Below are positions 30,232 through 42,987 of a stretch of DNA of 64,000 nucleotides, one piece after another. The position numbers and the translations under genes were made by a program. The notes under the pieces were generated by a model. It was not told the origin of the DNA. It made no database searches and saw only the letters and a list, made by a program, of their open reading frames with translations. Within the stretch, counting starts at the first letter, position 1, and the number at the start of each line of letters is the position of its first letter. The stretch spans positions 1 to 64,000 of the forward strand of contig JBBHKE010000121.1 of NCBI GenBank assembly GCA_037447655.1, given 5' to 3'. Source of the DNA: Zygnema cylindricum. Taxonomy: Eukaryota; Streptophyta; Zygnematophyceae; Zygnematales; Zygnemataceae.

Positions 30232-31439
30232 TGATGAAATTCAAGTATTTTCTAGGTCTAAGAGGTTGTAAAATGAAAAGCAAAGAGGAGACATTGACAG
30301 CCTGCCTCTAACTCTTCACTCAAGTCCCCACACTTGTCGCAGTCACTGAAGACTTGAGGAAGAGTTAGATCCATGAGAGCCTAGGCTGTCCAAAGAGGAC
30401 AGGAAGGCAAATCTTGATAGAGTTCCCTAAAATATTTTGACGGACCCAAGATTTGATCCGAGTACCTGCAGTCTGTCAAAGTAGTTGTTAGCCTTAACCG
30501 ATTAGTCTAAGACTAGTGTTGTTAGCCTTAACCGATTAGTCTACGACTAGTGTTTAATGATATAGGGTTAAATAATTATATAAAGACTTACACGTAGACT
30601 AATTCATTCAACAGGAACTTCATTCGGGATGCATAGATTCGGTTATGTAGAGTACGGAGAAGAAACAGATACCGCGCATTTTGTTTCGATAGCGAAACAA
30701 ATACCGCGCAAGTATTTATAATGGCTACGATTGAAATCTAGTTTTGATCGGACGGCCAGGAAGGATGCCGAGATTGCGGAAGAGAATCGCGGCGGTTTGC
30801 GATCATCGCCACATGGAGTGACACGTGGCGTGATAACATTGCATTGCGGCAACTCGGGACATTACGAAAACAAATCTCGATTTGACACGTGTCGACATTT
30901 TGGCCATGTTGTACGATGGCCGTACAAAAAGTACATCGGTACCCGTATTTTTCTATACGACACACTAATTTGATTAGTGTCGTACGTCAATAGATAGAGA
31001 TTTAGAGAGAGAATAGGACTTAGAAAATTTAGTAGGTAGCAGCCTCTCTCCGAGAGAGCTCCTGTACAAAAGGCCATCTTTGACCTTTCATAACTATCAA
31101 TTTACTTGACCATTTTCAGTGATTCTTTTTGCTGCAGACTCAGGGAAAACCAAGCTACAGAGGGGTGTAGTCAGTCAGAGTTTTTGCCTGCCAGGGTAGC
31201 TGCATTTCTAAAGGAAAGTCAAAGTGGGTGAATGTGTCCAAAAACTCATATTCTAACTTTGCATTCTATGGTAAAACTGAGCAGAGAGGAAATCTTATTC
31301 CACAAGGGTGAAGCTATACTGGGTTTCTGATTGTCAAGGGGTCATTCATTAGGGTTTATATCAACTTGGAGTCGACACTATCTAGATTAGCTTCTTTTGG
31401 ATCTGCGATTTCTGTGGGCAATGAGCACACAGAGTTTCA
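30232..31439 (+). repeat. G6 3' LTR
   Basis: This 1208-bp LTR starts TGATGAAATTCAAG after CTAGAAAATTAAGGGAG and ends ACAGAGTTTCA. The palindrome TTTGACGGAC...GTCTGTCAAA is at about 30438-30482. A 28-bp segment (AGCCTTAACCGATTAGTCTA and neighbours) is duplicated in tandem near 30490-30552. Confidence 0.82.
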
Positions 31440-31680
31440 ACCTCCCCTTTCTTTGTCTCCTCCGTTGGAAATGTATCTGCATCTCTTGTGAATCTGCTTC
31501 CAGTAACCCTATAGGGATCCCGAGATTGAATGGATGCCCCACGTGTCCACTAACTATTCCCCAAAACCTTTTTCCACATAGAGCTCTTGTCATCATACTT
31601 TCCCAGTATATGAAGATAGTTCCATTGAATATGGGCACCCTAGACGTTGGGCCTATAACTTGCAATTCTGAGACCTCCAT
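31440..31680 (-). pseudogene. M2: copia gag start, truncated
   Basis: It starts MEVSELQVIGPTSRVPIFNG with its ATG inside the adjoining 5' LTR and continues IYWESMMTRALCGKRFWGIV. The frame is lost where the G6 LTR ends at 31439. The PBS is degenerate (GTTATAGGCCCA). Confidence 0.8.
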
Positions 31681-32491
31681 AGGTCCTCAGAGTAAGCAGC
31701 TCACACGAAGCGTGTAGGATAACCCTGACCCCTTTGTGTTTTACCAAGATTAATTGCCACCCTGGCAGTTACAAACTCTGACCACCTTCACCCTTGTGAA
31801 GGGAAGACTCCCCTAGGTCGATAGCAAAAAGAATATGTGAATTTGCTTCCCTGACCAGTAAGTTATGGAGGGTCAAAGTTACCCTTTTGTACAAAAGCTC
31901 TCTGGGAGAGAGGGTCTTATCTACCAAATTTTTCTAAGTCCTATCTCTCTCTAAAACTCAATCTACTGAAGTACGGCAGCGATCAAAATACTTTGTCGTA
32001 CAAAAAGGTACAGGTACCGGTGTACTTCTTGTACGGCCATTGTACGACATGGCCAACTAGTCGACATATATCATATCTGGAATCGTTCCTGAAATCCTCA
32101 AAGATGTCGTAATCTAATGTAGTCGTGCCACATGTTTATCGATGTGGCGTTGACCAAAAACTGCCAAAATCTTATTCCGCGATCTCGCCATCCTTCGCGG
32201 TCGTCTGATCAAACTCAAGTTTTAATCGTAGCTGTCATAAATCGTTGCGGGATATTTGTTTCGCTTTCGAAACAAAATGCGCTGTATCCGTTTCGAAATG
32301 TTCCATATTCATACAATACAAACTGTATCTATATCGTAATCTACCGTTAAATGAAATTGTCTACGTGTAAACATTTATTTAGCTATCAAACCCTATATCA
32401 CGTAACCTTGATCATAGACTAATTAGATAAAGCTACCAGCTACCGGCGGCTTTGACAAACGGCAGGTACTACGTTTGAATCCCGGGTCCGT
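31661..32491 (-). repeat. M2 5' LTR, first segment
   Basis: Read on the minus strand, this is the downstream 831 bp of an LTR whose U3 start lies at 36843-37053. The two parts total 1042 bp, the same as the C1 LTR. G3 inserted between them. Confidence 0.85.
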
Positions 32492-33670
32492 TGTTGATAT
32501 TTGTGTATTTTCTAGGTCTGTAAATAGGATAGAAAAAGGCAGAGGCAGTCTGCCTCTAACTCCCCTCTCCAAGCCCCCAAACTTGTTGTAGTCACTGAAG
32601 GCTGGATACGGAGCTAGAGCCATGGCTGCCTAAGCTTTCTAGAGAAGACAAAGGGTAAATTAGGTAGACTTACCAAAAGATAGTTGACGGACCTAAGAAT
32701 TTATCCTGGTCCCTGCCGTCCGTCAATTTGCATTAGCCGTTAGCTCTAGTCGTTAAGTCTAGGAAACATATTACAATATATTGGGTTTGATAAATATATA
32801 AATTGTTACATGTAGATTAATTCGTTTAACGGCGAATAGATACTTAGTGCATAGATACAATTTGATTAAGTACGAAGTACGGTATGGGGACAGAATGGAT
32901 ACCGCGCATTTTTTTAGATAGCGAAACAAATACCGCGCGTTGAATTTCAGCGGCTAGGATTATAGCCGGTTTTGATCGGACGGCCGCGATAGGCGCCGCA
33001 ATCACGGAAAAGGCACTTTTGGCGTTTACGGTCTTTGCCACGTCAGATGACACGTGGCGTGATAACATTGGATTACGGGAATTCCGGAGATTACAGGAAC
33101 TAATCCTGATTTGACACGTGTCGACATTTTGGCCATGTCGTACAATGACCGTACAGAAAGTACACCGGCACTTGTACATTTCTGTACGACACAGTAATTT
33201 GATTCATGCCGTACCTGAGTAGATAGAGTTTTAGAGGGGGAATAGGAATTAGAAAATTTTGGGTAGGTAGCTGCCTCTCCCAGAGAGCACCCAGTATAAA
33301 TGGCAAACTTTGGCTAGCCATAACTATCAATTTACTTGACCATTTTCAGTGATTCTTTTTGCTCCATACTCAAAGGAGTCCAAGCTACACAAGGATGTAG
33401 TCGGGCAGAGGTTTTGTCTGCCAGGGTGGCTGCATTTCTAAGGGAAAGTCAAAATGGGTGAATGTGTCCAAATCTCATATTCTAACTTTGCATTCTGTGG
33501 TGGAACTAAGCACACAGAAAGTGTTATTTCACAGGGGTGAATCTGTATTGGGGTTTTGACTGTTAAAGGGTCAGTCATTTGGGTATATATCAAGTTTGGA
33601 GTCGGCACTATCTAGATTAGCTTCTTTGGATCTGCGTACTCTGAGGGCCAATGGAGGTCTCAGAGTTTCA
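32492..33670 (+). repeat. G3 5' LTR
   Basis: It runs from TGTTGATATTTGTG to GAGTTTCA. The palindrome arms TTGACGGAC (32684-32692) and GTCCGTCAA (32718-32726) are perfect 9-bp complements. The TATA box is at 33294-33302 and the gag ATG at 33651. The PBS AGTTATGGGCCCACC (33671-33685) has one change. Confidence 0.92.
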
Positions 33671-35540
33671 AGTTATGGGCCCACCATCTAGGGTGCTTAT
33701 GTTTGATGGAACAGGCTTCACTTATTGGGCGTTTACAATGGAGGGATTGCTTTTCGAGAAGCACTTATGGGGAATTGTTGCAGGACAAATGAGATGTCCG
33801 CCACCTGGCTTTGGAGGAGCTTACTATGGAGAATCATGTGAGGTTGCCCAGAATATCATCTGGAGTTCATATGCAACGGAAGGTGAAGGGAAAAACCTTT
33901 CCGTGGATGGGGAAATAGGGGAGAAGGAAAAAGGGACATATATGGTGAGGGGAGCTAGGATCTCAGCTATGGTACCACATGTAGGGATTAAAACTGAAGA
34001 AAGTGACAGAAAAATATGGGAATACAAAAACACTATAGCAAAACATCTCATATTTAGATATGTGTCTAAGTCCATTGCTATTACTCTTTTAAGTCTAACC
34101 AAGTCTTCAGAGATATGGGAAGCACTAAGTCAGATTTATAAGAGTGAGACTATTCAAAGGCAGCAATTAGTCAAACAAGAAATAAAGGCTTATGTTTATA
34201 AAGGCGGTAGCATGATAGAGTTTTGCAATGATATTGTTGCGTCATATGTTGAGCTAGCTAGTGCGGGATATGTAGAATCTGAGGAGAGTAAGATTAATAC
34301 ACTACTTATGAAACTTCCAGATGAGTACAAAAACATAATTTGTCGTATGCAAGCACTTGGTGGTTCCTCATGGACTTGGAGCTTTACCATGGGGATAATT
34401 CTTGTGAGGGAAAGCACTTTGGAGCTTCGTAGGGGAAGTGACAGGGTGAATGCATTTACAGATGGTGGTGATTGGCGGAAGCGTGACGAGAGGAACGGCG
34501 GTGATTCGCGGAAGCGTGATGAGAGGAACAGTTGTGACAAGCGGAAGCGTGATGTGAGGAAGAAAGACAAAGGTAAACCTTATCGGAACTTTGGTGGAAA
34601 AAGAGGGAGAGGAAAAGACACGGGAGCTTTGAAAAAAGGGGTTTGCTTCTTTTGTAGGGAACCGGGTCATTATATAGAGGAATGCCCTTGTTTGGAAAAA
34701 CTTAGAAGTTGTAATGTGGATGAGGAGGACGAAGAGGAAGAGAAGAAAGAGGATGAAGAAAAATTGGAGCTTCTTCACATCGGTAGAATTGGGAAGAGAG
34801 AAAAGTACACACAAATTGCACGAAGGCAACAGCGTGTTTTTGGAGGTATAAGGGAAGTAAAGAGAGAGGAGGTACTTGAGGATGTCGAGGAGTGTAGGTT
34901 GTATGACTTAGAGATGAGAAAGTCAAATCTAGGATCCATAAGTGAAAATGGGAAAGATAAAATTAATGAGGATAATTTTATAGATAATAGGGAAAGAGAA
35001 ATCTGGTCCGAAAGGGAGACTTCAACGGATTCCGAGGAAAGGGGAGAAGTGAAAATCGAAGAGGTTTTAAAACATAGGGGAGAAAAAAAATATTTATTGG
35101 GAATTAAATTAGAAAGTGATAGTGGAAAGAATTCCATGGGAGAGAGTGAGGGAAGTTCAGAAAATGGGGTAATTATCATGGATAAAAATATGAGTACGAA
35201 AGATGTAGATCTTATGAGGAACTTAGTGGGGACTAGTGTTTTTTGGGAATATTTGGGGGTGGATGGATTTGACATCACTACTTAGTGTCATGTCATTTGT
35301 GAAGATGTGCCTTTAAAAGGGTTATCATCCGGATATATGTTGCAGATTGGAGATGGGGCTGGCGGTTTGGATTGCAAGAGAAAAATCGGGTTGTGTGTGG
35401 ATGAAAAAGTGATTAGGTGGATAAAATCTTTGCTCGGGGTTATGAAAATTGGGATGCTTGATAAAATATGTGATCAGCAAGATCGAATGTTTATTTCAGC
35501 TCATCTAATGGACCTTATAAAATGTGAGGCATTGTCATAA
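33651..35540 (+). pseudogene. G3 Gag-pol-remnant ORF with one nonsense codon
   Basis: The frame is open from the ATG in the LTR through 544 codons to TAG at 35283, and continues in the same frame to 35540. The layout is as in G1: Gag body, basic repeats (RKRDERN..), intact knuckle CFFCREPGHYIEEC, acidic stretch, RT-like KKYLLGIKLES and RNase H-like SGYMLQIGDGAGGLD..RWIKSLLG. The nonsense codon replaces the Trp of DITTW, the same Trp-to-TAG change as in E1 at 9143. The basic repeat has diverged units (GGDSRKRD, SCDKRKRD). No catalytic motif is present. Confidence 0.88.
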
Positions 35541-35658
35541 AGGTTTATAAAAGGAAAAGGAAAAAAGAAAAGGAAAAAAATAAAAAATTGGGAGGGGGTA
35601 TTTTGGTTATTTTTGTGTGTGGGAGTTGAAAGGAAAATAGACTAGAAAATAAGTGGAG

Positions 35659-36837
35659 TGTTGATATTTGTGTATTTTCTAGGTCTGTAAATAGGATAGA
35701 AAAAGGCAGAGGCAGTCTGCCTCTAACTCCCCTCTCCAAGCCCCCACACTTGTTGTAGTCACTTAAGGCTGGATAGGGAGCTAGAGCCATGGCTGCCTAA
35801 GCTTTCTAGAGAAGACAAAGGGTAAATTAGGTAGACTTACCAAAAGATAGTTGACGGACCTAAGAATTTATCCTGGTCCCTGCCGTTCGTCAATTTGCAT
35901 TAGCCGTTAGCTCTAGCCGTTAAGTCTAGGAAACATATTACAATATATTGGGTTTGATAAATATATAAATTGTTACATGTAGATTAATTCGTTTAACGGC
36001 GAATAGATACTTAGTGCATAGATACAATTTGATTAAGTACGAAGTACGGTATGGGGACAGAATGGATACCGCGCATTTTTTTAGATAGCGAAAACAAATA
36101 CCGCGCGTTGAATTTTAGCGGCTATGATTATAGCCGGTTTTGATCGGACGGCCGCGATAAGCGCCGCGATCACGGAAAAGGCACTTTTGGGGTTTTATGG
36201 TCTTTGCCACGTCAGATGACACGTGGCGTGATAACATTGGATTACGGGAATTCCGGAGATTACAGGAACTAATCCTGATTTAACACGTGTCGACATTTTG
36301 GCCATGTCGTACAATGGCCGTACAGAAAGTACACCGGCACCTGTACTTTTCTGTACGACACAGTAATTTGATTGGTGCCGTACTTCAGTAGATAGAGTTT
36401 TAGAGGGGGAATAGGAATTAGAAAATTTTGGGTAGGTAGCTGCCTCTCCCAGAGAGCACCCTGTATAAATGGCAAACTTTGGCCAGCCATAACTATCAAT
36501 TTACTTGACCATTTTCAGTGATTCTTTTTGCTGTAAACTCAGGGGAGTCCAGGCTACACAAGGGTGTAGTCGGTGAGAGTCTTTGCCTGCCAGGGTGGCT
36601 GCATTTCTTAGGGAAAGTCAAAGTGGGTGAATGTGTCCAAATCTCATATTCTAACTTTGCATTCTGTGGTGGAACTGAGCACACAAAAGTGTTATTTTAC
36701 AGGGGTGAATCTATATTGGGGTTCTGACTGTAAAGGGGTCAGTCATTTGGGTTTATATCAAGTTTGAAGCGACACTATCTAGATTAGCTTCTTTGGATTT
36801 GCCTACTGTGAGGGCCAATGGAGGTCTCAGAGTTTCA
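35659..36837 (+). repeat. G3 3' LTR
   Basis: It is preceded by AAAATAAGTGGAG (polypurine tract with one change) and has the same length as the 5' LTR. Confidence 0.92.
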
Positions 36838-36842
36838 TCCGT

Positions 36843-37053
36843 CAAGTTTATTTTGGAAAATGTACCAATAAACATTCTGTCTCCCTTTGGGTAGCATAGG
36901 CAACCATGGCTCTAGCTCCCTCCTAAACTTTGAGTGAGTGCGACAAGTGTGGGAGTTTAAGAGAGGAATTAGAGGCAGACTGCCTCTACTTCTTTTCTGC
37001 ATTTTATCTTTCACAAAACCTAGAAAATACTAAAAGAACCTTTATTTTCTACA
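36843..37053 (-). repeat. M2 5' LTR, U3 start
   Basis: The minus strand begins TGTAGAAAATAAAGG at 37053 and continues to the G3 target site. It abuts an RT frame (M3), so the M2 element inserted there. Confidence 0.82.
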
Positions 37054-38067
37054 TATCTCTCTCTATTTGGATTCCCACAATATATGTTGCCTCCCCTAAA
37101 TCTTTTATGTCAAATCTGCTTCTAAGATCTTTCTTTAACTTATTTTTCTTTTCCAAAGAGGTACTCAACACCAACAGATTATCCATAAAAATTGCAATTA
37201 AAATCATACCATTCTCATCTTCAAACATACAGATAGAATGGTAAGTGTTGATCTGGATATATCCCAGACCGGTGAGAAACTCATCTAGTTTCTTATTCCA
37301 CTGTGGAGGAGCCTGTTTCAGTCCATTTAAGAACTTTATAAACTTGCAGACTTTCCTCTCTTCTCCTTCCTCCATGAACTCCTCTCGTTGCCATATAAAA
37401 ATTTCTTCCTCTAACTCACCATTGAGAAATGTTGTCTTAATATCCATCTGGTGTATTTCCATGTCTTCTGTTGCCACTAGAATAAGGAGAATCCTTACTG
37501 ATGGGAACCAAACAACTGAGCAAAAGAATCCTCATAGTCAATCCCCACTTTTTGGGTGAACTTGTTCGCTATCAACTCCCTCATCTCTCAAGTATTCCTC
37601 AAACTGGTTAGAGGTATATTCCCCCCCATTATCACTCTTTATTCTCTTAATGGGGGTTCCATGCAACTTCTCACTCCAAGCTTTATATTCTTTGAAGAAA
37701 GTTGGTGTTTCAGACTTTGTTTTTAGGAAGTAGACTCTAGAGTACCTAGACCAATCATCGGTTATTGTCAACATAAACCTCATCCCTCCGACCGAAGGTA
37801 CTTTTGCAGGTCCCCAGATATCTGTGTGGACCAGATCTAGTACTTTCACAACCCTATATGTGGAGGCTTAGGGAAAGGTAAGTCTATGAGCCTTACCTTG
37901 AGCACAACCACTACAATCATCCTCCATTTCAAAATCCCCAAACAAAATGCCTTCAACTACACCAAGCTTCTTCATTTCCCACAGCCTATCAAAATGCACA
38001 TGCCCCAACCGCTTATGCCAAATCATCAACTTTGGAACACCAACATAGTAAGCATTCTTCTTTTTAT
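37054..38067 (-). pseudogene. M3: copia pre-integrase/integrase joined to RT by deletion
   Basis: In coding order it has WHKRLGHVHFDRL, CSGCAQGKAH, HTDIWGPAKV, the integrase core with SDNGGEYTSNQFEEYL (37850-37560), then an abrupt switch near 37560 to RT (FTQKVGIDYED, IKTTFLNGELEEE, LNGLKQAP, YIVGIQIERD). The second half of integrase (catalytic Glu, GKR region) and the linker are deleted, about 1 kb compared with E1. The RT metal site is changed (FMDNLLVL in place of YVDDLLVL). Both ends are cut by LTR insertions (37053, 38068). Confidence 0.85.
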
Positions 38068-39065
38068 TGCAACTCTGAGACCTGTATTGGTACTCAGAGT
38101 AGGCAGCTTACCAGAAGCCCCTAGGATAGCCTCAATTCCTTGGTCTATGTATGAGTATTACTGACACCGTGACAGAATACAGACTTACCAGACTGCATCC
38201 TTTAGAAGAGCAAACTCCTCGAGTCTGCTGCAAAAAGGATCCTTGAATTTGCTCCCCTGAGCAATAAATTATCAATGGTCAAAGATGACCTTTTATACAA
38301 GAGCACTCTGGGAGAGAGACGGCTACTTCTAATTCTCCTAAGTATTAAACCCCTCTGTGATCCCTCCACTACTGAAGTACGGAGCCAATCTAATCACTGT
38401 ACAGTACAGAAAGGTACTTGGCCCGGAGTTTTTTGTGTACGGCTATTGTACGACATGGCCAAGAAGACGACGCCTGCCATATCCGGGTTTGCCATGGTAT
38501 GTCCCGAAGATGGCGCTATCCAATGTCATGTTGCCACGTGTCACCTGGTGTGGCTGTGACCGCAAACCGCCAAATTGTTTATTCTGCGATGTTGGCTTCT
38601 TCCTCTGCCGTCCGATTGATATTGACCTTAATTCAGGGCCGTTAAAAAATCAAGTGGTATTTTCGACGTTACTCCACATTACTCTCTCTTTGTGATAATG
38701 GTCCGTTCGTCAGTTAAATAAACTTATGTATTTCTATATTGTTAAGTAGCTAATGTACCCTATATATTTCAACAAAGGTGCTACGCTACAGGGTAACGAT
38801 ACTAGGCTACTTAGACGGACGGTAGGTCCCAGGATCAAATCCTGGGTGCGTCAACCTTTTTGGTAAGTTTACCAATAGGGTTGCCTTCTGACTCTAGGAG
38901 AAGCATATGCATCCATAGCTTTAGCTTCATCTCCAGCCTTCAGTGACTACGGCAAGTATAGGGCAAGAGAGAGAAGTTAGAAGTAGGTTGCCTCTCTTTT
39001 TTCCTCCTCATTGTAGATCAATTAAGAAACCTAGAAAATACATAAGAAAACTTTTAATTCCAACA
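38068..39065 (-). repeat. M4 3' LTR
   Basis: The minus strand runs from TGTTGGAATTAAAAG (39065) to GAGTTGCA (38068), 998 bp. It contains a palindrome with AGGATTTGATCC (about 38830-38855), CCACGTGTC near 38535 and GTAC cores. The polypurine tract CTAGAAAATAAGGGGAG lies at 39066-39082. Confidence 0.88.
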
Positions 39066-42000
39066 CTCCCCTTATTTTCTAGTCACTATTATGTTTAAGT
39101 CCACACTTCCCTTTGCAAAAAAAAAAATTAGGAGAAGGCAAACGCTTTGTCATCATGTCTGCCACCATCTCACTTTCTGGTCTATATTCTAGACTTATTA
39201 TTTTGTTCTCCACCTTTTCTCTAACAAGGCTAAGGCTGTTATCTATTTGCTTTGCTTTAAAGTGATGTTTGGGATTAGCAGCAATTACAATTATTGCTTG
39301 ATTATCACAGAATATTTTCTGAATTCCACTATTAAGATGCCCCAATTCATCAAGCAAGGATTTGACCTACATCAATTCTTTCACAGCAGAGTAAGATGCC
39401 ATATACTCTGCCTCCATAATAGACTAAGCAATGACCTTTTGTTGCTTACTGCTCTAGGAACAAGCACCATTCCCCACATACAACAGATATCCAGATGTAC
39501 ATCTTCGGATCGGAGCATCCCCATAGCTAGCATCACTCCAAGTGGTGATGTCAGTATTTTCCCCACCCATGTGCAGCCATAGATCCCTAGTTCCTATGAG
39601 ATATTTGAGGACCCTCTTAGCTACTTACCAATCCTTTTTGGTAGGAGCATTCAAACTCCTACTTAGCACTCCTTCAGCTGCTGTCAAATCTAGTTTGGTA
39701 CAATTCATGAAATAAATCAGACTGCCCACTACCTGTCTGTATGGGATAGTCTACCTAAACTTCTTCTTTTCTGGACATAGTACATCATCTAGAATTAGGT
39801 TGTCTCTTTCCTCACTCCCCTCACTTGTCTTCTTTAGATCCATAGGAGTTGTACAACAGTTGGCTTTGTCCATCTGAAATTTTTCCAACATGTTTCCAAT
39901 TGCCTCTTTCTTAGTTAGTCTAATTTTTTCTTTTTCCCTATCTCTCTCTACTTGTATTCCCGGAATATATTTTGCCTCTCCAATGTCCTTCATTTCAAAT
40001 TTTCCTTTTAGATCTGTTATTTGTATGTTGATTTTCTTCATTGAATTACTCAGAACAAGCAAATCATCAACATAAATTGCAATAAAGATGACACCATCCT
40101 CATCTTCAAAAACATAAATTGAATGATCTGAACTGATCTTGATGTATCCCACACCCAAGGAACTCATCAAGTTTTTTGTTCCATTGTCTGGGCGCATGTT
40201 TCAAACCATAGAGAGATTTGATCAGCCGGCATACCTTATTTTCCTCTCCTTTTTCCACAAATCCTTCCGGTTGTCGCATAAAGATCTTCTCCTCTAGTTC
40301 TCCATGAAAAAAGGCTGTCTTGATGTCCATATGTGGTACTTCTATGTCTTCTCGAGCTGCTAGACTGAGAAGTATCCAGACCGAGGGAAATCTGACGACC
40401 GGAGCAAAGGTTTCTTCGTGGTCTATTCCTTCTTTCTGAGTAAAACCTTTTGCCACTAACCGGGCCTTATACCGCTCAATGGTATTGTCCGGATTAAGTT
40501 TTAATTTGAAAACCCATATACATCCAATTGGTTTTCGATCAGGTGGACAAACCACCAACTCCCATGTATCAGCAGCCATGATTAAAGCCATCTCTTCATT
40601 GATAGCCGTATTCCACTGCTTTCTTTCCAGGCAGTTTATTGCCCCTTCATATGTTTGAGGTTCATCCGGGTGAGACAATTTAGTTACCTTGTTGTAAACT
40701 TGTTTCACTTGAAGCCTTTTGCTGCTTCTTCTCCCTCCCTCAAAATTTGCGGCTGGAATAGATGGTTCGTGTGGATTCTTTCGAATCACCACGGCTTCTC
40801 CCCTGTCCCTCGGATCCATAACCGTTTCCACCACGTCTTCCGCTTCAAGTATAGGTGTCATCGGTGTTTCGAAGTCCAAGTCTTTCACAATCTGTTTTGA
40901 ATCTGCAAGAATATCATCCGATTGTGCAAGAATATCATCTTTTTGGAGACCTGGATAGTTTGGAAGATGAAATTCATCAGAATTGTCTGACCCAAATCTA
41001 ATTCTGACTGACTTTGAGGATTTGAACGGATCTACCGACTTCCCTTCATCCATAGCTACCAAGTGCTTTACTTAAAGTATATCTTCCCTCTTTAGATCAT
41101 AGACTCTAAACCCTTTTACATCCTCATCATATCCCTGCAAGTATTTGGGTTTCCCTTTTGGATCTAGTTTCCAGTTAGATTTATCTGTATCTAAATTGAA
41201 AACTTTACTACCGAAAACCTTTAAGTGAGATAGATATGGTTTTTTGCCGGTACATCTCTCATATGGAGTTTGGCCTTTTACCGTCGAAGTAAGTACTCTA
41301 TTTTTCAAAAAATTAGCACAATTCTAGCGTCGGCCCAAAATCTTTTGCCTATCCTTTCATCTGACAACATAGTCCGGGCACTATCATTCTGTGTCCTATT
41401 AAATCTCTCGGCAACATCATTCTGCTTCTGATTTTCCTGGAACTTTCTTTTGATGTTGCAAACCATCCTCTCTTAAGAACTCCTCAAACTTATTGGAGGT
41501 ATATTCCCCTCCATTGTCACTTCTTAATCTCTTTATTGAGGTCTCGTGAAGCTTCTCGGCCCATGCCTCATATTGTTTGAAATACTCCGGAGTTTCTGAT
41601 TTGTTTTTCAAAAAATATACCCGGGAGTACCGAGACTAATCATCGCTAATGGTTAACATGAATCTTTTACCTCCAGGTGATGGCACTCTTGCCGGTCCAC
41701 AAATGTCCGTGTGTATCAAATCAAGAATTTTTTCTCCTTTGTAAGTTGCTTCTTTTGGAAATGGTAATATGTGTGCTTTACCCTGAGCACACCCACTGGA
41801 ATCACTTAAATTCTCATTTTCCCCAAAGCGTATCCCTTCAACCACTCCCATGTTTTTCATTTATTTTAACTTTTCTAGATTCACATGCCCAAGTCTCTTA
41901 TGCCACAATATAATATCATTGACACCAGCATAATAAAGTTTGAGTTTTTCATTTCTTAAAGCAAGCCTGAACATACCTTGGCTACCTTTCTCAGCAATAA

Positions 42001-42987
42001 CGTACACATCTTCCTCAAAGCTAGCTGTAAAAACTCATATTTTGGTGATAGTTTCAAAACCTTTATCCTTTAATACAGATGTAGAGATAAGGTTTTTGTT
42101 TAACTCCGGAATAAACAATACATTGGAGAATGTAACTATTGAGGTTTTCCCTTCTACTATGACTTTCAAATCTACCGATCCTACATAAGTAGTGGTAATA
42201 CCCTCCCATCCCCATATTCAATCTCTACTGTAGGAATCTTTCTCGGCTTAGTGAACAGAAACTTATCCTTGCACATGTGCATGGAGGCACCTGAATCCAC
42301 AATCCATCCCCCTTCACCTTTCAGTCCACAGAAATTTGGATTTTTGTCTTTGCCTCCAACTCTTCATCCAAAAGTTGTTCGTCGTCCTCCTCATCATATT
42401 CCTCCTCAAGTACTTGTGTGACAAGTGCCTTTTTCTTCCCTCGTGGCTGACCCCCGGCCTGCCCCTCTTTTATCCGAAGCTCGGTCAGTTTGGTACATTC
42501 CGCCATGTAATGCACGAGTTTTTTTGCAGAAATGACAAAGCCCCTTAGGTCCCCTTGTTCCGGACTCATCGGATTGATTTTCTTGGTCTTCCCCACTAAG
42601 ACTTCCAAAGGGTTTTCCTGAATCTTTGTTTCTCCAACTTGCTTTGGCCGCCAAAGCTTGTCCACTTTTAACTCCTCTCCGGATTTCGATTGTATTCTCT
42701 CGAACAAGGATCATACCAACTACCGAATTCCATATCCACCTGGAGTCTAGCAGATCCTGTACCCAGTTCACAATGTTCGCATACTCATCGGACAGTTTCA
42801 TGAGTAAGCAGTGAACCTTTGCCTTCTCAGTTTCTGCTTTTCCGGCACACTCTAACTCCATGAAGACTATAGCCAGCTCATTGGAGAAATCGAGCATCTT
42901 CTCTCTTTTGTGAAAGTATCCATTGATCTTTTGCTCTGCCAACCTCTGTTCGTGAATCGTACCGCTCCACTACATATCTTTAAGCAC
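39066..42987 (-). pseudogene. M4: copia gag-pol relic
   Basis: This is almost a full polyprotein, from mid-gag to the end of RNase H. Gag (MKLSDEYANIV, GMILVRENTIEIRRG) runs into a knuckle disrupted by a frameshift (CHFCKK then out of frame, about 42530). Protease WIVDSGASMHMC is near 42300. Pre-integrase and integrase follow (SGCAQGKAH, HTDICGPARV, SDNGGEYTSNKFEEF), then a long linker and RT with FKLKLNPDNTIERYKARLVA, LYGLKHAP and an intact YVDDLLVL (about 40070). RNase H has DNQAIIVIAANPKHHFKA. Several frameshifts and stops occur. The 5' end of gag and the 5' LTR are cut by the G4 LTR at 42988. It is closer to E1 than to M1. Confidence 0.9.

Larger units (their letters stand above)
32492..36837 (+). 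mobile_element. G3: gag-only copia derivative with TSD
   Basis: This 4346-bp element has two 1179-bp LTRs (32492-33670, 35659-36837) and perfect target duplications TCCGT (32487-32491, 36838-36842). It inserted into the palindrome region of the M2 LTR. The LTRs differ at a few percent of positions by eye, so it is older than G1. Confidence 0.93.
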
